Assembly (NCBI RefSeq): GCF_001641285.1
Contig: NZ_CP014841.1
Coordinates: forward strand, 3,224,001 to 3,288,000
Length of the DNA: 64,000 bases
Reading direction: 5' to 3'
Origin: Dyella thiooxydans
GTDB taxonomy: Bacteria; Pseudomonadota; Gammaproteobacteria; Xanthomonadales; Rhodanobacteraceae
In this document: positions 9,464 to 15,504 of the stretch, one piece after another
Layout: each line of letters starts with the position of its first letter
Position numbering within the stretch: the first letter of the stretch is position 1
Notes under the pieces: generated by a model
The model's database searches: none
What the model was told of the DNA's origin: nothing
What the model saw: the letters and a program-made list of their open reading frames with translations, nothing else
Position numbers and translations under genes: made by a program

Positions 9464-9704
9464 GAGGCGCGGGGGCTGGGCAGAGATCGGGTTGTTACCC
9501 CATTTCCTTGGCTCCTTTGGCTTGCTGGGAAAAGCAGCACGATAGCCGAAAGGCCTAGCCAGCGCTGTCCGGGTTTGCGTCGGATTGTTTAGCGGACATC
9601 CGCATCCTAAACTCCACTAAGATCATCGGCTTGTGGGTCAATACGTGTTGTAGCCGACTGGATGTATAACCGGACCGTAGCGTCCGTATAAATAGTAGTT
9701 AGGC
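9464..9704. promoter_or_regulatory. attI region and integron leader
   Basis: This 240-bp stretch lies between intI and the first cassette. It ends in the recombination core GTTAGGC (9698-9704), where cassette 1 is joined. It contains an interrupted palindrome, TTTAGCGGA at 9588-9596 with TCCGC at 9599-9603 and CCTAAA at 9606-9611, that could be an operator for intI. It also has the inverted pair CGGAC/GTCCG at 9673-9687 close to the core, where accessory integrase sites would be expected, and TATAAC/TATAAA stretches at 9665-9670 and 9687-9692. The cassette promoter must lie here or inside intI; I cannot place it with confidence. Confidence 0.7.
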
Positions 9705-9726
9705 ACCAAGGCAACGATCAACGATC

Positions 9727-9954
9727 ATGGCGACTCAGGAAGAACCACTCTTTTGCTCGGAAGCTTGTAAAAAGACTGAACTCAATCGGTCGGTGCGCAG
9801 TTGCACGCTTTGCGGCTCAATCTGGAATAGCCAAGGTGGCAATGCGAGCAGAAATTACTGCAACACCGCCTGGACGATATGCGTTGACTGCGCGAAGAGC
9901 CAAGGTCGCTGTGTGGTTTGTGGTGAGCAGGCGCCCGCTGTAGTCGGCGCCTAA
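9727..9954 (+). CDS. cassette 1: cysteine-rich zinc-ribbon-like protein
   Basis: A 75-residue protein with nine cysteines. The pairs C10/C14, C26/C29, C52/C55 and C62/C65, plus C45, look like two small zinc-binding knuckles (CTLC, CVDC, CVVC). There is no signal peptide or membrane segment, so a cytoplasmic metal-binding protein is likely. Cassette 1 is nearest the leader and so probably the best expressed. Its TAA stop is part of the attC R'' core GCCTAAC, so the last codons lie inside the recombination site. I do not recognise the family. A nucleic-acid or protein-binding role would be guesswork. Confidence 0.75.
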   Translation: MATQEEPLFCSEACKKTELNRSVRSCTLCGSIWNSQGGNASRNYCNTAWTICVDCAKSQGRCVVCGEQAPAVVGA

Positions 9955-10005
9955 CATCTCGTTCAAGGCGGACGGCTTCGCCGCCGCTTAACTCCAGCGT
10001 TAGGC
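9949..10005 (+). repeat. attC1 (57 bp)
   Basis: R'' GCCTAAC at 9949-9955 and R' GTTAGGC at 9999-10005 enclose TCGTTCAAGGCGGAC, a GGC-TTCG-CCG hairpin tip, and CCGCTTAACTCCAGC. The long imperfect palindrome is the folded-strand substrate of IntI. Both cores fit the RYYYAAC/GTTRRRY consensus, so the site looks functional. Confidence 0.93.
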
Positions 10006-10020
10006 GCAAAGGGGAATTGC

Positions 10021-10407
10021 GTGACCGATAAGTTCGATCGCTACACGGAACAGCTCAACACGCTCATGAAAGAAGCCATCGCATGCTCCCCTGAGAGCTG
10101 GAGTGAAGGCTGGCTCAGCATTGACTGCGATGGGTCGTACATGAACTACGCGCTCAAAAATGAGAAGGCGAAGGACAAGGCTCAAATCAGTGGCGCATTG
10201 AGGCAGCTTTGCGAAGATCTCTACGTTGTCATGCGGCAGTCTGGCGACTGGTGGGTCAGGGCTTCCATCCATTTTTTTCGTCAAGATGGATCGTGGTCCT
10301 TCAATGTTGAATTCACTTATCCGAAAAGCCCTAGCGCTAAACCAGCCGCCGGCAGACAAGCTAGTCCAGAAGCTCAGGCCAAGCCTTGGTGGAAACTATG
10401 GCACTGA
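10021..10407 (+). CDS. cassette 2: hypothetical protein, possibly YezG/DUF600-type immunity
   Basis: A 128-residue protein starting at GTG 10021 behind AAAGGGG. It is acidic in the first half and contains NTLMKEAIACSPESWSEGW, DGSYMNYALKN, an aromatic strand region (DWWVRASIHFFRQDGSWSF) and a charged, proline-rich tail. The pattern of an N-terminal helix followed by S-W and then a beta-sheet of short aromatic strands resembles YezG-family immunity proteins against nuclease toxins, but the likeness is loose. No partner toxin is in the array. Immunity genes without toxins are common integron cargo, so the reading is plausible but unproven. Confidence 0.65.
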   Translation: MTDKFDRYTEQLNTLMKEAIACSPESWSEGWLSIDCDGSYMNYALKNEKAKDKAQISGALRQLCEDLYVVMRQSGDWWVRASIHFFRQDGSWSFNVEFTYPKSPSAKPAAGRQASPEAQAKPWWKLWH

Positions 10408-10417
10408 ATGCGTGTAC

Positions 10418-10474
10418 GCCTAACAATTCGTTCGAGGCGGACGGCTGCGCCGCCGCTCAACTCCAGCGTTAGGC
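10418..10474 (+). repeat. attC2 (57 bp)
   Basis: R'' GCCTAAC at 10418-10424 and R' GTTAGGC at 10468-10474. The inner part TTCGAGGCGGACGGC and GCCGCCGCTCAACTC differs from attC1 at only a few bases, one being a C for T in the TTAAC block. It lies 10 bp after the cassette 2 stop. Confidence 0.92.
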
Positions 10475-10496
10475 GTCCAAAGGGAGCAAGCGTTCC

Positions 10497-10727
10497 ATGA
10501 AGGTTTTCTTTCACACTAGAAGTCCGCAGCAGCGCGACTGGTACAACGAAGAGCGCGATTTTTCTCGCATCCCCGTTGTGGGCGAGTACGTCGCAACCTC
10601 AAGCGACAGTCCTTGGTTTCGGGTCGAGCTCGTCGTGCACACACCATTTCCCTGCGATTTCGACGCAGAGGTTTACGCCGTCGCCGCCGATCACCTTGAG
10701 GTGCTAAATGCAACGCTCACAGGCTAG
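10497..10727 (+). CDS. cassette 3: hypothetical protein (76 aa)
   Basis: A small, acidic, soluble protein with no signal peptide, membrane segment or known motif. It begins MKVFFHTRSPQQRDWYNEER and has VVGEYVATSSDSPWFRVELV in the centre, suggesting a compact alpha/beta fold. A purine-rich ribosome binding site (AAAGGGAGC at 10479-10487) precedes the ATG. Its position between two intact attC sites, the single reading frame and the good Shine-Dalgarno support a real gene. The function is unknown. Confidence 0.75.
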   Translation: MKVFFHTRSPQQRDWYNEERDFSRIPVVGEYVATSSDSPWFRVELVVHTPFPCDFDAEVYAVAADHLEVLNATLTG

Positions 10728-10742
10728 CTACTCTGTCGGCAC

Positions 10743-10802
10743 CCCTAACTCTTCGTCCAAGCGGACGCGCGTACCGCGCGCCGCTTAACTCGGGCGTTAG
10801 GT
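10743..10802 (+). repeat. attC3 (60 bp)
   Basis: R'' CCCTAAC at 10743-10749 and R' GTTAGGT at 10796-10802, with GCGGACGCGCG-TAC-CGCGCGCCGC as a longer hairpin tip. The AGGTG of the R' core lies just before the ATG at 10806 of the next cassette and may act as its Shine-Dalgarno sequence. Confidence 0.92.
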
Positions 10803-10805
10803 GCA

Positions 10806-11102
10806 ATGGACACTGCGCAGCAAATCGAATGGGCAGCAAAGCAGGTTGAGGCGCTTCCGCACGAGCTGTCTTGGCGTGTCTCAGTCCTGCGCCAGCTTCA
10901 GTACTGTCAGGCCGTTCTTTCTGGCACTGAGCCACCCGAGCGCCTCGAAGATCTCACCATGGGCTTCGTCGCCGTGCGTGAACTCGAAGGGTGGCAGCCA
11001 GAAGAGCTGCCGAGCACAATCTCAGCAGTCCAGTACGAGCTTCAGCAAAGGTATCTTCCTTACGCAGCAAAGGTGCGCCTGGGCATCCATGGTCGCACCT
11101 AA
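10806..11102 (+). CDS. cassette 4: Tsi6-like immunity protein
   Basis: A 98-residue, mostly helical protein. Residues 1-60 follow the Tsi6 pattern: an amphipathic first helix (QQIEWAAKQVEALP), then VLRQLQYCQAVLSG, then the signature-like LTMGFVAVRELEGWQPEELP. Tsi6 of Pseudomonas neutralises the type VI effector Tse6, which destroys NAD(P)+. That makes an orphan immunity function likely, while the exact toxin is unknown. The start codon is only 9 nt from the recombination point, so the 5' leader consists of attC3 sequence. The TAA stop lies inside the R'' core of attC4, so the gene fills almost the whole cassette. Confidence 0.75.
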   Translation: MDTAQQIEWAAKQVEALPHELSWRVSVLRQLQYCQAVLSGTEPPERLEDLTMGFVAVRELEGWQPEELPSTISAVQYELQQRYLPYAAKVRLGIHGRT

Positions 11103-11154
11103 CCACTCGTCCAAGCGGACGGCGTACCGCCGCCGCTTAACTCCAGCGTTAGGC
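11097..11154 (+). repeat. attC4 (58 bp)
   Basis: R'' ACCTAAC at 11097-11103 and R' GTTAGGC at 11148-11154, with TCGTCCAAGCGGACGGCG, a TAC loop, and CGCCGCCGCTTAACTCCAGC between them. Both cores fit the consensus. It overlaps the last two codons of cassette 4. Confidence 0.92.
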
Positions 11155-11166
11155 GCCACAACAGGC

Positions 11167-11394
11167 ATGTCCGAGCAACCTCCGAAGCCCTACGAAGAGA
11201 CCGTGTCATGTGAGGCACGCCAGGACGAAGGTGTCGTCTTCATCAAGGTTGTCGCCATGCCGTTTGAGGGCGCGGTCGAGTTCGACGTCACTCAGGCACG
11301 AGCATTTGCAGAGCGTATTCTTGCCGCCGTTGAAGCCGTCGAAAGCGGCTGGGTTGGTAAGCCGGGGCCCCCGTCAGTATCAGGTGGCGCCTAA
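11167..11394 (+). CDS. cassette 5: hypothetical protein (75 aa)
   Basis: A 75-residue protein from the ATG at 11167. A longer frame extends upstream, but only this start is inside the cassette. The core reads EEGVVFIKVV-like strands (DEGVVFIKVVAMPFEGAVEF), then a helix (DVTQARAFAERILAAVEAVE), and the end is glycine/proline-rich. No catalytic motif, membrane segment or known family is apparent. The stop codon TAA is part of attC5 R''. The ribosome binding site is weak. Confidence 0.65.
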   Translation: MSEQPPKPYEETVSCEARQDEGVVFIKVVAMPFEGAVEFDVTQARAFAERILAAVEAVESGWVGKPGPPSVSGGA

Positions 11395-11448
11395 CATATC
11401 GTTCAAGGCGGACGCGCTTACGCGCGCCGCTTAACTCAAGCGTTAGGT
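11389..11448 (+). repeat. attC5 (60 bp)
   Basis: R'' GCCTAAC at 11389-11395 and R' GTTAGGT at 11442-11448, with GCGGACGCGC-TTA-CGCGCGCCGC forming the hairpin tip. It is close to attC3 in its central part. Cores are intact. Confidence 0.92.
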
Positions 11449-11466
11449 GCGCTCGGGAGCACTCCG

Positions 11467-11958
11467 GTGATCGAAACAGCAACGCTACACGTCTTCTGCG
11501 GCAAGATGGGTGCGGGCAAGTCAACCTTCGCACGGTCGCTGGCGGCCTCATCCGGGGCAGTCCTGCTGTCTGAAGACGACTTGCTCCGCGATCTTTATCC
11601 CGGCGGCGTCACGGACTTGGCCAGCTACGTCACCCTGTCTGGCCGCATCAAGCAAGCCTTGGCCGGGCACATCTGCGCGTTGCTGCGCCACGGCACGTCC
11701 GTGGTGCTGGATTTCCCGGGCAACACGGTCCGGCAGCGAGCATGGTTCCGGGAGCTCGTCGATAGCTCAGGGGCCAAGCACCAGCTGCACTACCTCAATG
11801 TTCCTGATGCCACGTGCAGACAGCAGTTGGCGCAGCGGCGGGCCACAAACGGCGGCGATCCGCTGCAAGATGAGGCCACGTTCAACGCGCTGCTGGCTCA
11901 CTTCACTTCGCCGAGCCCCGAAGAGCAGTTCTCGGTGGTGCTGCATGAGCGCAACTAA
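11467..11958 (+). CDS. cassette 6: small P-loop kinase/ATPase
   Basis: A 163-residue AAA_33/zeta-toxin-like P-loop protein. Walker A is GKMGAGKST at residues 12-20. LLSEDDLLRDLYPGG follows, as in small-molecule kinases where an Asp after strand 2 positions the substrate. VVLDFPGNTVRQRAWFREL is the typical second strand and arginine region, and RQQLAQRRATNGGDP is a lid-like arginine motif. Similar proteins phosphorylate small molecules, nucleic acid ends or UDP-sugars, and the substrate is unknown here. It starts at GTG 11467 behind GGGAGC. The TAA stop overlaps attC6. Antibiotic-modifying kinases of this type exist, but nothing here shows that. Confidence 0.8.
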   Translation: MIETATLHVFCGKMGAGKSTFARSLAASSGAVLLSEDDLLRDLYPGGVTDLASYVTLSGRIKQALAGHICALLRHGTSVVLDFPGNTVRQRAWFRELVDSSGAKHQLHYLNVPDATCRQQLAQRRATNGGDPLQDEATFNALLAHFTSPSPEEQFSVVLHERN

Positions 11959-12012
11959 CGATTCGTCCTTGCCGACGCCGCTTCGCGGCGCGGCTTAACT
12001 CGGACATTTGGC
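11953..12012 (+). repeat. attC6 (60 bp), degenerate
   Basis: R'' is AACTAAC (11953-11959), and the R' position reads ATTTGGC (12006-12012) instead of GTTRRRY, losing the G that precedes the cleavage point. The inner blocks (TCGTCCTTGCCGACGCCGC, TTCG, GCGGCGCGGCTTAACTC) still fold. Recombination here is probably impaired, fusing cassettes 6 and 7. Confidence 0.8.
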
Positions 12013-12047
12013 ACCAGTGTCGCCACCTCGGCGAATTGAGGCACACG

Positions 12048-12350
12048 ATGATCCCTCAACAAGATCGTTATGTTATGCGCCTGGCTTGGTACGACGAGGA
12101 GCAATGGCAACTACTTTGCGCGTTGGTACCCGATCGCGGCGAGCTCGATGATACGTACGAGCAATGGCAGCAATCTGCGCGCCAAGCTGTTCGCGAGATC
12201 GAGTCCAGCGGCCGCAAAGTTGAACGCGTCTTTGTCGATGTGCTGGCCATGTCAGAATGGTGCCGTGAGCGAAATGTTCCGTTGACGGGGTCGGCGCGTG
12301 CCCACTACGTGGCTCAATTGGCAAACGGGCCTCGCGGCGGTGGTGACTAA
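12048..12350 (+). CDS. cassette 7: hypothetical protein (100 aa)
   Basis: A 100-residue protein from the ATG at 12048. A TTG at 12036 would add four residues. The start MIPQQDRYVMRLAWYDEEQW, then LDDTYEQWQQSARQAVREIESSGR, VERVFVDVLAMSEWCRERNVPLTGSARAHYV is a compact helical protein with many Trp/Arg residues. It looks like a widespread family of short uncharacterised proteobacterial proteins, also found outside integrons, but I cannot name a function. The stop codon overlaps attC7 R''. It sits 35 bp after a damaged attC6. Confidence 0.7.
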   Translation: MIPQQDRYVMRLAWYDEEQWQLLCALVPDRGELDDTYEQWQQSARQAVREIESSGRKVERVFVDVLAMSEWCRERNVPLTGSARAHYVAQLANGPRGGGD

Positions 12351-12401
12351 CCAGTCATTCGAGGCGGACAGCTCTGCCGTCGCCCAATCCCAGCGTTATA
12401 A
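12345..12401 (+). repeat. attC7 (57 bp), degenerate
   Basis: R'' GACTAAC (12345-12351) is acceptable, but R' reads GTTATAA (12395-12401), which breaks GTTRRRY, and the inner block is CGCCCAATCCCAGC instead of CGCTTAACTCCAGC. It is the most decayed site, as expected at the old, distal end of an array. Confidence 0.75.
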
Positions 12402-12431
12402 GCCATCAAGACCACAGAAGGATTTTGCGAC

Positions 12432-12707
12432 GTGTCCATGAATATTGAACCAGAGCTCGAAGAATCCTCTCTCAGCGGGCCACTCTCGAGTGGTGGCCGC
12501 ACGGTGCAGGTGGAAATCTACCGTTTGGTTGGCGAGTCGCAGTGGACGTTGGAGGTGGTGGATGAGTACAACAACTCCACGGTTTGGGACGACACGTTCG
12601 CGTCAGAATCCGCAGCATTGACGGAAGCCAAGAAGGCGATCCTGCAGGAAACCATCTCATCGTTCGTCGGCCCAGAAGACGGCAAGTCTGATGGCGAGTG
12701 GCGGTAG
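12432..12707 (+). CDS. cassette 8: hypothetical protein (89-91 aa)
   Basis: Starts at GTG 12432 or, more likely, ATG 12438 (MNIEPELEESSLSGPL). The core TVQVEIYRLVGESQWTLEVV, then DEYNNSTVWDDTFASESAALTEA and a C-terminal helix, forms a small alpha/beta protein of a type common as single genes in Proteobacteria. There is no catalytic signature. No attC follows within 240 bp, so this is either the last cassette with its attC lost or a chromosomal gene next to the array. Confidence 0.7.
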   Translation: MSMNIEPELEESSLSGPLSSGGRTVQVEIYRLVGESQWTLEVVDEYNNSTVWDDTFASESAALTEAKKAILQETISSFVGPEDGKSDGEWR

Positions 12708-12951
12708 CTGTATTGCTTGTAGCAATCGGCTCCAGTGCGACGTCCACGTCTTTGGCGCGGACGTACCCGAGTTGACGCGTCAGGCATGTCTCGTGACTGT
12801 TGCGACGCGCCATGCTTTTGAGTTGCGCCGATGTTTGAGGCCAGCCTCCCGGCGGGTCACTGCTGATCATTGACTTAGTCCACGGGCGGCGTAGCCTATG
12901 TCTCACCTTCTGGGACAGACCCGGAAGATCCAACAACCGTGAGGGATTCTC

Positions 12952-14001
12952 ATGGACTTCGATTACCTGGTCTTCATTGGCCGTTTCGAGCCCTTCCACA
13001 TTGGGCATGCTGCCGTCGCTCGCCACGCGCTGAGCAAGGCGAAGAAGCTGATCTTCCTGATCGGTTCGGCCGACACCCCCCGCTCCATCCGCAATCCCTG
13101 GACCGTCGCCGAGCGCTCGGTGATGATTCGCGCCGCGCTGGATGATGCGGTGGATCGCCTGATCACCCTGCCACTGCGCGATCACCTCTACAACGAGGCG
13201 CAGTGGGTCGCCACCGTGCAGCGCAAGGTCAACGAGGCGATCCGCGAGGATGGCGGTCCGGCGGACAGCCGGATCGGCCTGATCGGGCAGGAGAAGGACG
13301 CCAGCAGCTACTACCTGCAGGAATTCCCGCAGTGGCCGCTGGTCGATGTGCGCCACACCGAAACGTTGTCGGCCACCGAGCTGCGCCGCTACCTGTTCGA
13401 GGCCGGCAAGCTCGACTTCCACGGTGGCCTGCTTATGCTCCGCAGCAACGTACCGGGACCGGTGTTCGAGATGCTCGAGGCGTTCCGCAAGAACGGTGGT
13501 GCCTTCGAGCAACTGCTCAACGAGTACCGCTTCATCGAGGACTACCGTGCCGGTTGGTCGGCCGCACCCTATGCACCGACCTTCGTTACCACCGATGCCG
13601 TGGTCGTGCACTCAGGCCACGTGCTGCTGGTCCGCCGTCGTTCGGAGCCCGGCAAAGGGTTGTGGGCACTGCCGGGCGGGTTCATCAAGCCGGACGAGAC
13701 GATCCTGACCAGCTGCCTGCGCGAGCTGCGCGAGGAAACCCGGCTGAAGATCCCGGTACCCGTGCTGCGCGGTTCGCTCAAGAACCAGCACGTCTTCGAC
13801 CATCCGGATCGCTCGCTGCGCGGTCGCACGATCACCCACGCTTTCCACTTCGACTTCCCCACCGGGGAGCTGCCGCCCGTGAAGGGCAGCGACGACGCCG
13901 AGAAGGCGCGCTGGTTCCCGGTCAGCGAGGCGCTGGAGATGGGCCCGCAGCTGTTCGAAGACCACCTCTACATCCTGGAGTTCTTCCTCGGACGGGGCTG
14001 A
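12952..14001 (+). CDS. nadM: bifunctional NMN adenylyltransferase / Nudix hydrolase
   Basis: A 349-residue fusion. Residues 1-185 form a NadM-type nucleotidyltransferase with IGRFEPFHIGH (9-19) binding ATP and an SATELRRYLF motif (140-149) near the end of the domain. It would join NMN and ATP to give NAD+. Residues 210-345 are a Nudix domain with a full Nudix box from G243 to L265 (GFIKPDE, then RELREET), expected to act on ADP-ribose or a related nucleotide. It starts at ATG 12952 behind GAGGGA and is first in a four-gene operon, with nadV 62 bp downstream. Known NadM-Nudix fusions match this architecture. A palindrome-like TGTCTCA/TGGGACA at 12899-12917 may be its operator. Confidence 0.93.
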   Translation: MDFDYLVFIGRFEPFHIGHAAVARHALSKAKKLIFLIGSADTPRSIRNPWTVAERSVMIRAALDDAVDRLITLPLRDHLYNEAQWVATVQRKVNEAIREDGGPADSRIGLIGQEKDASSYYLQEFPQWPLVDVRHTETLSATELRRYLFEAGKLDFHGGLLMLRSNVPGPVFEMLEAFRKNGGAFEQLLNEYRFIEDYRAGWSAAPYAPTFVTTDAVVVHSGHVLLVRRRSEPGKGLWALPGGFIKPDETILTSCLRELREETRLKIPVPVLRGSLKNQHVFDHPDRSLRGRTITHAFHFDFPTGELPPVKGSDDAEKARWFPVSEALEMGPQLFEDHLYILEFFLGRG

Positions 14002-14063
14002 TTCCCCCGTCTTCCCGCCGGCGGATAGACCGCCGGTTCACCTGACGCGAAGGAGCTTCCGTC

Positions 14064-15482
14064 ATGCACTACCTCAATAACCTTCTCCTCAACACCGACA
14101 GCTACAAGGCCAGCCACTGGCTGCAGTACCCGCCCGGCACCGACCAGACCTTCTTCTACGTCGAGTCGCGCGGCGGCGAGTACGACAAGACGGTGTTCTT
14201 CGGCCTGCAGGCCATCCTCAAGGAATACCTGAGCGCTCCGGTCACCCACGCCGACGTGGATGAGGCGCGCGACTTCTTCGCCGCGCACGGCGAACCCTTC
14301 AACGAGGCCGGGTGGCGCCGCATCGTCGACGTCCATGGCGGACGGCTGCCGCTGCGCATCCGCGCGGTGCCCGAAGGCAGCGTGGTGCCCACCCATCAGG
14401 CCCTCGTCACGATCGAGTCGACCGACCCGGACGCCTTCTGGCTGCCGAGCTACCTGGAAACCCTGCTGCTGCGCCTGTGGTACCCGGTGACGGTGGCCAC
14501 GGTCAGCTGGCACGTGAAGCAGACCCTGCGCGCCTATCTGGAGAAGACCAGCGATGCGCCGGACGAGCAGTTGCCGTTCAAGCTGCACGACTTCGGTGCC
14601 CGCGGGGTCTCCAGTGCCGAGTCGGCGGCGCTCGGCGGCATGGCGCACCTGGTGAATTTCCAGGGCAGCGACACGGTGTCGGGCGTGCTGGCGGCCCGCC
14701 GCTTCTACGGCGCCCCGATGGCCGGCTTCTCGATCCCGGCGGCCGAGCACAGCACCATCACCAGCTGGGGCCGCGACCGCGAGGTGGACGCCTTCCGCAA
14801 CATGCTGACCCAGTTCGGCAAGCCCGGCGCGCTGCTGGCCGTGGTGTCGGACAGCTACGACATCTACCGCGCGATCGACGAGCACTGGGGCAAGACGCTC
14901 AAGGACGAGGTGATCCGTTCGGGCGCCACCGTGGTGGTCCGCCCCGACTCGGGCGATCCGGTGGAAGTCGTCCATGAGTGCCTGGTGCGTCTGGATGCCG
15001 CCTTCGGCAGCACCGTCAATGGCAAGGGCTACAAAGTGCTCAACCACGTGCGGCTGATCCAGGGCGACGGGGTCAATCCGCACAGCATCGCGGCCATCCT
15101 CGAGCGCATCACCGCCGCCGGCTACGCCACCGACAACCTCGCCTTCGGCATGGGCGGCGCGCTGCTGCAGCACATGAACCGCGACACGCAGAAGTTCGCG
15201 CTGAAGTGCTCGGCCGCCCGCATCGACGGTCAGTGGATCGACGTCTACAAGGCACCGGCCACCGACGCCGGCAAGACCTCGCAGCGCGGCCGCCTGGCCC
15301 TGCTGCGGCACCGCGAGTACGGCACCTACAAGACCGTCACCGTCCCCAACGATGTCCCGACCGTGGAGGCCTACCCGCCGCCGGCCGGCTGGGCGCATGC
15401 CCTGGAGACCGTCTGGGAAAACGGCCAGCTCGTGCGCGACGAGTCGTTCGACGACGTCCGCGCCCGCAGCCAAATCATCTAA
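14064..15482 (+). CDS. nadV: nicotinamide phosphoribosyltransferase (NadV/NAMPT type)
   Basis: A 472-residue enzyme expected to convert nicotinamide and PRPP into NMN, the substrate of NadM encoded just before it. Family features are the N-terminus (LLLNTDSYKASHWLQYP), FFYVESRGGEYDKTVFFGLQ, the phosphoribosyl-binding core FKLHDFGARGVSSAESAALGG, the GSDTV/IPAAEHSTITSWG segment, RPDSGDP and GDGVNPHSI. Length and order fit NAMPT-like NadV rather than the shorter PncB. The ribosome binding site is AAGGAG. Together NadV and NadM give the two-step, non-deamidating NAD salvage route, also found in some phages. Confidence 0.95.
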   Translation: MHYLNNLLLNTDSYKASHWLQYPPGTDQTFFYVESRGGEYDKTVFFGLQAILKEYLSAPVTHADVDEARDFFAAHGEPFNEAGWRRIVDVHGGRLPLRIRAVPEGSVVPTHQALVTIESTDPDAFWLPSYLETLLLRLWYPVTVATVSWHVKQTLRAYLEKTSDAPDEQLPFKLHDFGARGVSSAESAALGGMAHLVNFQGSDTVSGVLAARRFYGAPMAGFSIPAAEHSTITSWGRDREVDAFRNMLTQFGKPGALLAVVSDSYDIYRAIDEHWGKTLKDEVIRSGATVVVRPDSGDPVEVVHECLVRLDAAFGSTVNGKGYKVLNHVRLIQGDGVNPHSIAAILERITAAGYATDNLAFGMGGALLQHMNRDTQKFALKCSAARIDGQWIDVYKAPATDAGKTSQRGRLALLRHREYGTYKTVTVPNDVPTVEAYPPPAGWAHALETVWENGQLVRDESFDDVRARSQII

Positions 15483-15504
15483 CCCTCAAGGAAGGAGCAC
15501 TGCC

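Larger units (their letters stand above)
8522..12707. mobile_element. chromosomal integron, Xanthomonadales type, eight cassettes
   Basis: The platform consists of an integron integrase on the minus strand (8522-9463), an attI region ending in GTTAGGC at 9698-9704, and eight consecutive cassettes on the plus strand. Seven attC sites of 57-60 bp, sharing TAAC-N-TCGTTC-N-GCGGAC and CCGCTTAACTC-AGCGTTAGG blocks, separate them. The cassettes carry mostly promoterless-looking short genes spaced 15-40 bp from the preceding attC. The strong similarity among attC sites is typical of sedentary chromosomal integrons rather than resistance integrons. No attC is visible after the eighth cassette. Confidence 0.93.

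Noticed and set aside
10801..11163. Upstream in-frame extension of cassette 5 across cassette 4 and attC4
   Set aside because: It is antiphase to the real cassette 4 gene, and a coding frame through a complete attC would break cassette structure.
9949..12401. Regularly spaced similar repeats as a CRISPR array
   Set aside because: Repeats are 57-60 bp imperfect palindromes separated by whole genes of varying length and follow an integron integrase, so they are attC sites.
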